Of a stretch of DNA of 41,370 bases, positions 35,702 through 41,370 are shown piece after piece. Below the pieces are notes generated by a model. It saw only the letters and a list, made by a program, of their open reading frames with translations. It ran no database searches and was not told the origin of the DNA. Positions within the stretch are counted from its first letter, which is position 1. Each line of letters begins with the position of its first letter. The translations under genes were made by a program, and so were the position numbers. Origin of the DNA: Acidobacteriota bacterium (GTDB lineage Bacteria; Acidobacteriota; Terriglobia; Acidiferrales; UBA7541); assembly GCA_003167215.1 (NCBI GenBank), contig PMTV01000030.1, forward strand, positions 1 to 41,370. The letters are read 5' to 3'.

Positions 35702-36146
35702 GCGATTAGCCTGTGACACTCAGCGGTTTTATTCACTAAGAGAGTTTTCCCATGGCAGGTTTAAGAATACGCATGGCAAATTGATTTGGCAGCGAGAACT
35801 CCGGATATTGTTTCCTGTACTGGCGGCCCTGGCCGGCTCCACAATTCCGAAATTGGAGTAGTCCCGCTTTCAGTTCATGGAGCCGGCCAGACCATAGAGA
35901 ATTTACCAAACCTCACGGGTCTGATTTCCCATGCGCATAAATGATTCACTTTTCCGGGCGCGCCAGTTCCAGCAATCCCGGGCGAGCTGTACGAGTTGAT
36001 CGCTTGCGATTCCATCTCAGGCAGTCCAAAAAGATGGAACTTCGCAGCCCTGAAAACGGAATCCTTAAGCGAAAGCCACATAGTTCCAAGTGCGGCTAAC
36101 CATCCGATTGTCTGATCCAGGCCACGCAGCCGAAGGCGCTAAGTTC
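35702..36146. other. Divergent intergenic region between the barrel and the second VWA gene
   Basis: A 445-base gap that must hold the promoters of the barrel/VWA pair (-) and the short VWA gene (+). The main feature is the long palindrome at 35829-35890. A duplicated TCACAGGCT flanks the barrel start region. I see no convincing promoter hexamers and no gene; the small minus-strand frame near 35875-36081 has no family features. Confidence 0.5.
35829..35890. repeat. Long inverted repeat with nested hairpin
   Basis: CTGGCCGGCTCCA (35829-35841) and TGGAGCCGGCCAG (35878-35890) are perfect 13-base arms. The 36-base loop contains a second hairpin, CAATT-CCGA-AATTG. No U-run follows. It lies about 130 bases upstream of the barrel start and 260 upstream of the second VWA start, so it could be a control element, a structured leader or a non-autonomous repeat. 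Confidence 0.6.
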
Positions 36147-37262
36147 ATGTCCATCACGAGACGAGCACTTCGGAAAGCGTCTGGATTTCCCCACGGCCGT
36201 TTAGGGCGCAAACCACGCGTTTGGACAAAACTGTGGATTCTGTCCGCGATCGCTCTGTTGTCGCTGGGTGATGCGCCGGCGCGGAACCAGCAACAGCAAA
36301 CGCCGTCGATCTCGGTGGACGTCAAGATGGTGAGTATGCTTGCGACGGTTCGGGATAAACACGGACATCTGGTCAACAAATTAAGCAAAGATGAGTTCGT
36401 ATTGGAACAAGACGGCCATCCGCAAACGATTACCTATTTCGCGCAAGACTCCGATCTTCCGCTGACGCTGGGGCTGCTGGTGGACACGAGCATGAGCCAA
36501 AGGCGTGTGCTGGACCAGGAGCGCACCGCGAGCCACGGGTTTCTCGATCACGTACTGCGTGAAGATAAGGACAAGGCTTTTGTGATTCACTTCGATTACG
36601 AAGTCGAACTGCTCCAGGACCTCACTTCTTCTCGCCAGAAGCTGGAAGCATCTCTCGACACGCTGGGTGAGCCGGAATTTTCGCAGACTGGAGGAGGCGG
36701 TTCGAGCGGCAGCGGGCATGGATCGTACGGCAGAGGCGGAGGTGGCACGCTGCTCTACGACGCGGTGTACCTTGCGTCGAATGAAATAATGAAAAAACAG
36801 CAGGGACGCAAAGCACTCATCATCCTTTCCGATGGAGTGGACCGCGGAAGCAAAGAGACTTTGCGAGACTCCATTGAAACAGCCCAGCGCGCGGACACTC
36901 TTGTTTACTCCATTCTGTTTGCGGACAAAGAAGAATACGGCAACGGCGGAGGTTCGCACATGGGAGGCGGGGGAATGGGAGGCGGCGGGCACCGGCGATA
37001 CCCGCAGGAATCGCGCCCCGATGGGAAAAAAATTCTCGAGCAAATATCCAGGGAAACGGGCGGCCGATTTTTTGAAGTCTCCAAAAAAGAGCCCATCGAT
37101 CAGATTTACGCCGCGATTGATGAAGAACTCCGCAATCAGTACGGCCTGGGCTATGTCCCGGATAAAGCCGACGTCGCCCCGGGCTATCACAAGATTCATC
37201 TCACCGTGAAGCAGAAGGATCTGACGGTACAAACGAGGGATGGATACTACGCGGATCGTTAG
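36147..37262 (+). CDS. VWA-domain protein, TIGR03436 type, short form with Gly-rich loops
   Basis: A 371-residue protein from ATG 36147 (an open frame from 36090 lacks support). The basic N-terminus and hydrophobic segment (LWILSAIALLSLGDAPA, about 29-45) suggest export or anchoring. The short beta domain (MVSMLATVRDKHGHLVNKLSKDEF, about 61-84) is followed by a VWA domain with an intact MIDAS: Asp113-Thr-Ser-Met-Ser117, Thr201 in GTLLYDAV and Asp229 in LSDG. Two Gly-rich loops (about 180-200 and 265-281, with GSHMGGGGMGGGGH) are inserted near the metal site. The C-terminal GLGYVPDK...GYHKIHLTVK is typical of the family. It is divergent from the barrel/VWA pair. The function is unknown; a metal-dependent surface binding role is inferred. 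Confidence 0.9.
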   Translation: MSITRRALRKASGFPHGRLGRKPRVWTKLWILSAIALLSLGDAPARNQQQQTPSISVDVKMVSMLATVRDKHGHLVNKLSKDEFVLEQDGHPQTITYFAQDSDLPLTLGLLVDTSMSQRRVLDQERTASHGFLDHVLREDKDKAFVIHFDYEVELLQDLTSSRQKLEASLDTLGEPEFSQTGGGGSSGSGHGSYGRGGGGTLLYDAVYLASNEIMKKQQGRKALIILSDGVDRGSKETLRDSIETAQRADTLVYSILFADKEEYGNGGGSHMGGGGMGGGGHRRYPQESRPDGKKILEQISRETGGRFFEVSKKEPIDQIYAAIDEELRNQYGLGYVPDKADVAPGYHKIHLTVKQKDLTVQTRDGYYADR

Positions 37263-37294
37263 TTCGGAAGCGTTTCTCGAACGATCCGCAAACC

Positions 37295-38779
37295 TCAGAG
37301 CGGGTATGGGATTGGGGATCGCGTAACGGTGATCCAGCGCAGTTCGGTGAACTCTTCCAGAACGGCTGTGCCGCCGAATCGTCCCCAGCCGCTGTCTTTT
37401 ACGCCACCGAACGGCATCTGCGGTTCGTCATGAACTGTCGAGCTGTTGATGTGGCACATGCCGGTCTCAAGGCGCTCGGCGATTTTCATCGCCTTGTTGA
37501 TATCACGGCTGTAAATCGCGCTGGAGAGACCGTACTCCGTGTCGTTGGCGATCCGCAGAGCGTCTTCACTATTTTCTGCGATGACAACGGAAACAAGCGG
37601 ACCGAATGATTCCTCGAAGTAAACGCGCATGCCTTTTGCGACACCATATAAAACGGTAGGTGTGAAACAGGGGCCCGCTGCTTTTCCGCCACAGAGCAGC
37701 CGCGCACCTTTACTAAGTGCGTCAGCGATGAGAGCTTCCAAGCGATCGATTGTGGCTTTATTTATGACTGGACCGATCTGCGTATCCGGCTGAAGAGGGT
37801 CTCCAACTTTAAGAGTGACAGTCTTGGCTACCAGCCTCCGCGCGAATTCTTCGGCGATTGGCCGCTCGACCACAATCCGCTCGGTGGACATGCAGATCTG
37901 TCCCTGATTCATAAAGGCGCCGAATTTTGCGGCTGCCACTGCGGATTCGAGATCCGCATCCTCGAGAACGATCAGCGGAGCTTTGCCGCCAAGCTCCAGC
38001 ACGGTCCTCTTCAAATATTTTGCGGCCTTTTCGGCGATGATGCGCCCTACTTTCGTCGAACCCGTAAAATTAATCCTGCGCGTTTTGGGGTGGGCAATCA
38101 ATTCGTCTACAACATCTGCGGCATCCTTGGGAGCATTCGTAATAACGTTGATGACGCCTTTGGGAAATCCAGCCTGTTGCAGTATTTCTGCGATGGCGAG
38201 ATGGGTTCCCGGCGATTCCTCTGAGGCTTTAAGGACTACAGTGTTTCCATAAGCGAGCGGAAGTGCCACCGCTCGCACGCCAAGAATGAGTGGCGCGTTC
38301 CAGGGCGCAATTCCCACCACAACACCGACGGGCTGTCGCGTCGCCATGGCCACCGTGTCGGGAAGATCCGACGGAATAATTTCTCCGACTAGGCCGTAGG
38401 TTTGCGCAGCAGCTTCGCGCAGAATTCCGGCGCCCAGGATGCAATTGAATATCCCCCAGCCGAAAGTTCCGCCCGTTTCCTCCGTAATCAGCCTCGCGAT
38501 CTCCGGTTGACGGGAGTCCATCACGTCGGCTGCTTTCAAAAACAGACTGCGGCGTATTCCAGGAGGCGTTGCGCTCCAAGCGGAGAATGCCGCGGAGGCA
38601 GCCTCCACAGCGCGCGCGGCATCCTGACGCCCGGCCGCAGCCACGCGCGCAATTACCTCACCCGTGAACGGATTCCGCTTCTCGAACTTGCCGCCATCGA
38701 ACGCGTCAGTCAGTGCGCCATCGACGAACATTTGTTCGTTTCGTATGGAATTTGCCGGCACTCGTCTCTCCTGAGGCAT
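37295..38779 (-). CDS. NAD(P)-dependent aldehyde dehydrogenase, vanillin/salicylaldehyde-type
   Basis: A 494-residue ALDH superfamily enzyme that oxidises an aldehyde to a carboxylic acid. Catalytic residues are present: Asn161 in APWNAP, Lys184, Glu262 in LELGG and Cys296 in NQGQICMSTERI. The C-terminal half contains ESFGPL and PFGGVKDSGWGRFGG. The C-terminal ELRWITV...YPL end resembles aromatic aldehyde dehydrogenases of the vanillin/salicylaldehyde group (inference from memory). Start ATG 38779 has no Shine-Dalgarno; GTG 38761 has AGGAG 6 bases upstream and may be the real one. It diverges from the aromatic-acid-type MFS carrier, which would fit uptake and oxidation of an aromatic compound. 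Confidence 0.9.
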   Translation of the reverse strand: MPQERRVPANSIRNEQMFVDGALTDAFDGGKFEKRNPFTGEVIARVAAAGRQDAARAVEAASAAFSAWSATPPGIRRSLFLKAADVMDSRQPEIARLITEETGGTFGWGIFNCILGAGILREAAAQTYGLVGEIIPSDLPDTVAMATRQPVGVVVGIAPWNAPLILGVRAVALPLAYGNTVVLKASEESPGTHLAIAEILQQAGFPKGVINVITNAPKDAADVVDELIAHPKTRRINFTGSTKVGRIIAEKAAKYLKRTVLELGGKAPLIVLEDADLESAVAAAKFGAFMNQGQICMSTERIVVERPIAEEFARRLVAKTVTLKVGDPLQPDTQIGPVINKATIDRLEALIADALSKGARLLCGGKAAGPCFTPTVLYGVAKGMRVYFEESFGPLVSVVIAENSEDALRIANDTEYGLSSAIYSRDINKAMKIAERLETGMCHINSSTVHDEPQMPFGGVKDSGWGRFGGTAVLEEFTELRWITVTRSPIPYPL

Positions 38780-38827
38780 AGTTGTACCACTAATTTCATT
38801 TGAACTTTGGATTGCTCTAAATTCTTC

Positions 38828-38840
38828 CGGAAAAATTCCG
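38828..38840. promoter_or_regulatory. Candidate operator dyad CGGAA-AAA-TTCCG
   Basis: Perfect 5-base arms around AAA, overlapping the palindrome TTCCGGAA (38825-38832). It lies in the divergent gap between the aldehyde dehydrogenase and MFS genes, about 50 bases from the former. It could bind a regulator controlling both, but no regulator gene is in the window. Confidence 0.3.
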
Positions 38841-38858
38841 ATTATCGCACAGGAGGAA

Positions 38859-38891
38859 ATGTTGACGACTTACGCAGGCGAAGTTACATAG
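38859..38891 (+). CDS. Possible 10-codon leader peptide upstream of the MFS gene
   Basis: AGGAGG (38851-38856) is followed by ATG 38859 and TTG 38862 in the same frame, then a stop TAG at 38889. The peptide would be MLTTYAGEVT. The Shine-Dalgarno spacing suits TTG 38862 better than ATG. A strong ribosome site in front of so short a frame, 61 bases before the real MFS start, could mean leader-peptide control, or it could be a decayed start region. Low certainty. Confidence 0.3.
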   Translation: MLTTYAGEVT

Positions 38892-38951
38892 TAAAACTTC
38901 CACTGGAAGCTATTGCTATGCTTGCTCTCGCAAGTGCAAGGAGAAAAGCTG

Positions 38952-40166
38952 GTGCGCAATTCCCGGGGCTACCAGACCGGCCTTGTTGTTTTAGTGTTCT
39001 TCACTTGGGGCACGGTATTTCTCGACCGGATGAGTCTGGTCTACCTGGTCCCGTTCATTGCTCCCGACCTTCATCTCTCGCACGGCCAAGTTGGTCTGCT
39101 GGTATCAGCGCTCGCCCTTACCTGGGCGGCGTCCTCGTTAATTTTCGGAGCGCTTTCGGACCGCATTGGCCGGCGCCCGGTACTGATTCCAGCGGTATTT
39201 GCGTTTTCCGTTTTGTCCTGGCTTTCCGGTATTGCGCGATCTTTTGCACAGCTTTTCGTCATCCGCTCGCTGATGGGAGTAGCAGAGGGCCCCACGTGGT
39301 CCACGATCACCGCAACTGTTGAAGCGTCTTCAAAGCCCGAATCGCGTGGGCGAAATGTCGGCATCGTGGTCAGCGCGGCTGCTCTGGTGGGACTAGCTAT
39401 TGCTCCGGTGCTCACCACGCAAGTTGCTTCGAGGTACGGGTGGCGTTCCGCTTTCTTCATCGCGGGAGTTCCGGGCGTAATCCTGGGTCTGCTCCTTTGG
39501 CGCTACCTTCGAGAACCAAAACCGATCGACTCCGAAATGGCGCACCACAAGCCTTCCTTGAAGGGATATCTCTCGATCTTGCGGCTTCGAAATATATGGC
39601 TTTGCTGCATCGCAAGCGCCGGCTTCATGACCTGGCTTTACGTAATGAATGCTTTTGCGCCTCTTTACATCACCGAAGTGTCGAAACATTCGGCTACGCT
39701 GGCCGGCTTGGTGATCGGAGCCAGCGGGCTGGGAGCCTTCATCTGGGGTTGGATTTTCCCTTGGGTCTCTGACCGCATTGGACGCAAGCCCACGCTTCTG
39801 TTTGTCGCGCTTCTTTCTGCTGCGGTGCCCTTAACGTATCAAATATCGTATCTGGTAGCGCATCCTTGGCTCATGGCTACGGCCGGTTTCATTGCTAATG
39901 GAGGACAAGGAATCGCAGCGCTGACCATCGTTCTGATTCCCACGGAGAGCGCGCCCCCGCAATTTGCGGCGACTGCTATCGGATTGTCCACGCTGGTCGG
40001 TGAAGTGTGCGGCGGCACGTTGGCGCCTACCGTTGCCGGCGGTTTCGCCGAGCATTATGGTCTTGTCGCACCGCTTTGGATTGCCTCCGGCGGAGCAATC
40101 CTCGTTTTTCTCGCCGCTCTGTTCATGCACGAAACAGCGCCCGCACGACGTGGCCGACTTTCGTAG
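38952..40166 (+). CDS. MFS transporter, aromatic acid/H+ symporter-like
   Basis: About 404 residues, 12 helices. The loop 2-3 motif is GALSDRIGRRPVLI, repeated as WVSDRIGRKPTLL in the second half. VVLVFFTWGTVFLDRMSLVYLVPFIAPDL forms helix 1 with an acidic residue. This pattern fits the ACS/AAHS carriers of aromatic or other organic acids. The frame is open from TTG 38913, but GTG 38952 is preferred because AAGGAG (38938-38943) lies 8 bases upstream. It diverges from the aldehyde dehydrogenase gene, consistent with uptake of a related compound. It converges with the glycoside-hydrolase-like gene, 29 bases apart. Confidence 0.85.
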   Translation: MRNSRGYQTGLVVLVFFTWGTVFLDRMSLVYLVPFIAPDLHLSHGQVGLLVSALALTWAASSLIFGALSDRIGRRPVLIPAVFAFSVLSWLSGIARSFAQLFVIRSLMGVAEGPTWSTITATVEASSKPESRGRNVGIVVSAAALVGLAIAPVLTTQVASRYGWRSAFFIAGVPGVILGLLLWRYLREPKPIDSEMAHHKPSLKGYLSILRLRNIWLCCIASAGFMTWLYVMNAFAPLYITEVSKHSATLAGLVIGASGLGAFIWGWIFPWVSDRIGRKPTLLFVALLSAAVPLTYQISYLVAHPWLMATAGFIANGGQGIAALTIVLIPTESAPPQFAATAIGLSTLVGEVCGGTLAPTVAGGFAEHYGLVAPLWIASGGAILVFLAALFMHETAPARRGRLS

Positions 40167-40195
40167 CGCTGGCAGTTGGGCGAGGGCATTCGAGG

Positions 40196-41323
40196 TTACT
40201 TGAATAGCGAGGCTCCATAACGGAGGACCGGTTGCATGTCGTCTGCAACGACATCCGGTTCGTAAATTTCCAAGTAATTGACACGGTGACCGGCGCTGTT
40301 CGGCTCCATCCCCCTATTGATGGATTTTTTCAAGGCGAGCGCAGGATCTCCTTCCGCGCCCATGTTTCCGCTGTTGCGTTCGCAGGAGGTGCGCAACTGA
40401 AAACCCGTAATAATTCGCCCGTTGTAACTAATCACCAGAGGGACGCCGTGAGGACCGCGCTCCTTCTCCGGATTTCCGTCGAGATTGCTGTTCTGAAGTG
40501 CAAATCGGCGCCCCAAGATAGTGATTCCCTCTTCGATAATCGCTTCCTTGGTGGGCTTGCCCTCCTGCTCATCGCGTTTATGCCGGTCATTTACAATCAG
40601 ACCGAACCCCAGTGACAGCGAAACGTACTGATTTGGAAAGTCGGTCGCATACACTCGCAGTACCTTCTTCCATGCGTCTATATATTTCTCCGGGATATAA
40701 CCGACACTGCGCCACTTCTGAACATCTTCTGGCGACTTAGGCAACGTGAACTCGGCGGATACCGACGTGGGTCCGGCAGCAGCGGCTACTCTGAAAGCAG
40801 GAGATTTTCCATACCTGGCGCTCAGTTGTTTCAGGAAAGCGAACCAACGTGAAAGGTACACCTCATCCCATGGCAGCGGAAGCGGCGCTAGGGTGCCTTT
40901 ACCGGGGCCATACTGTAGCGGGAACATTTCGGTCTTCGCGCCTTCCAGAGCCCAAGCGGGAGAAAAAAAACCGGGGAAGATGAGGAGTTGAACCCATTTG
41001 TTCGATGATTCCGCAGCGGCGAAAAGTTGATCCAGCTTCGACCAATCCGGTTTTCCCTGGACCGGCTCAAGGTCGCGCCAATGGATCTGCAGGGCGACGC
41101 CACTGATGTAGGGATTTTTCAGTGCAGCCAGATCCAAACGATCCTGTTGAGGCTTGTTCTCTATGACGACAACGAGTCCTCTCGGTGATGCGTCATCCGT
41201 GGATGCCCGGGACTGCCCCGCTTCTGCCACTCCAATAGCCGCGAATAGCAGCACAGCACTCACTAAAACGAGCACAGTGTGAATAGCAGGTCTTACGGAT
41301 CTTGGGGCACGGTGTATCAACAT
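40196..41323 (-). CDS. Exported TIM-barrel glycoside-hydrolase-like protein
   Basis: A 375-residue protein with an AGGAGG Shine-Dalgarno 6-8 bases before ATG 41323 and a signal peptide (TVLVLVSAVLLFAAIGVAEAG). The body looks like a beta/alpha barrel: NPYISGVALQIHWRDLEPVQG (strand 1-2, as in clan A glycosidases), WVQLLIFPGFFSP, FRVAAAAGPTSVSAEF and LVISYNGRIITGFQLRTSC. The Glu of SAEF could be the acid/base, but no classic NEP motif or clear nucleophile is visible, so the activity is uncertain. It could be a polysaccharide-degrading enzyme or a catalytically altered relative. It converges with the MFS carrier gene; upstream the window ends 47 bases later. Confidence 0.65.
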   Translation of the reverse strand: MLIHRAPRSVRPAIHTVLVLVSAVLLFAAIGVAEAGQSRASTDDASPRGLVVVIENKPQQDRLDLAALKNPYISGVALQIHWRDLEPVQGKPDWSKLDQLFAAAESSNKWVQLLIFPGFFSPAWALEGAKTEMFPLQYGPGKGTLAPLPLPWDEVYLSRWFAFLKQLSARYGKSPAFRVAAAAGPTSVSAEFTLPKSPEDVQKWRSVGYIPEKYIDAWKKVLRVYATDFPNQYVSLSLGFGLIVNDRHKRDEQEGKPTKEAIIEEGITILGRRFALQNSNLDGNPEKERGPHGVPLVISYNGRIITGFQLRTSCERNSGNMGAEGDPALALKKSINRGMEPNSAGHRVNYLEIYEPDVVADDMQPVLRYGASLFK

Positions 41324-41370
41324 CGCTGCCTCCTCAGATCATTGGTAAGAATGGCGCGCCCGGAGGGATT

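Overview
The window looks like chromosomal DNA of an Acidobacteriota member, probably class Terriglobia (inference). The strongest signs are two secreted von Willebrand A proteins of the TIGR03436 'VWFA-related Acidobacterial domain' type, a carboxypeptidase-regulatory-domain/TonB-like outer-membrane barrel with a Gly-rich linker, and an orphan MacB/FtsX-type permease of the acidobacterial ADOP form. Many starts are TTG or GTG with good Shine-Dalgarno sequences. I saw no tRNA, rRNA, CRISPR array, transposase, phage or plasmid gene.

Layout. 1-9180: an edge-truncated FAD oxidoreductase (-) diverges from a GcvT-like protein (+). A co-directional run follows of three exported peptidases (S9A prolyl oligopeptidase, M61, S9C) with a small two-helix membrane protein between them. 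9320-14189: a PEGA-domain protein (+) converges on a minus-strand run of an outer-membrane barrel, two small proteins, an Old Yellow Enzyme and the lipid II flippase MurJ. 14501-19809: a YeiH-type membrane protein that apparently uses a CTG start, a small His/Ala-rich protein, a flavin reductase-like protein, a PaaI thioesterase, an EntS-like exporter and a QIEHH-type fatty acid desaturase.

20030-21228 is a scar. A di-heme oxidoreductase gene (+) and a conserved exported protein gene (-) face each other, and both lose their C-termini at the same point near 20730. A deletion between two convergent genes, or an assembly join, explains this best. 21452-29859: a GT39-like membrane glycosyltransferase, the ADOP permease, a polysaccharide deacetylase, an LVIVD-repeat protein, a GNAT acetyltransferase and a sugar-porter MFS transporter.

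29901-37262 is the most system-like block. A barrel with a Gly-rich segment where a TonB plug would be expected is translationally coupled (TGATG overlap) to a secreted VWA protein with a degenerate MIDAS. A second VWA protein with an intact MIDAS and two Gly-rich loops is transcribed divergently. The 445-base gap between them carries a long nested palindrome. I suggest a cell-surface assembly or binding module, but its function is unknown. 37295-41323: an aldehyde dehydrogenase diverges from an MFS carrier of the aromatic-acid type, with a possible 10-codon leader peptide and a dyad in the gap. A secreted TIM-barrel glycoside-hydrolase-like protein comes last.

Overall the region suggests a heterotrophic soil-type bacterium with strong export of peptidases and surface proteins. 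No defence system or biosynthetic cluster was recognised.
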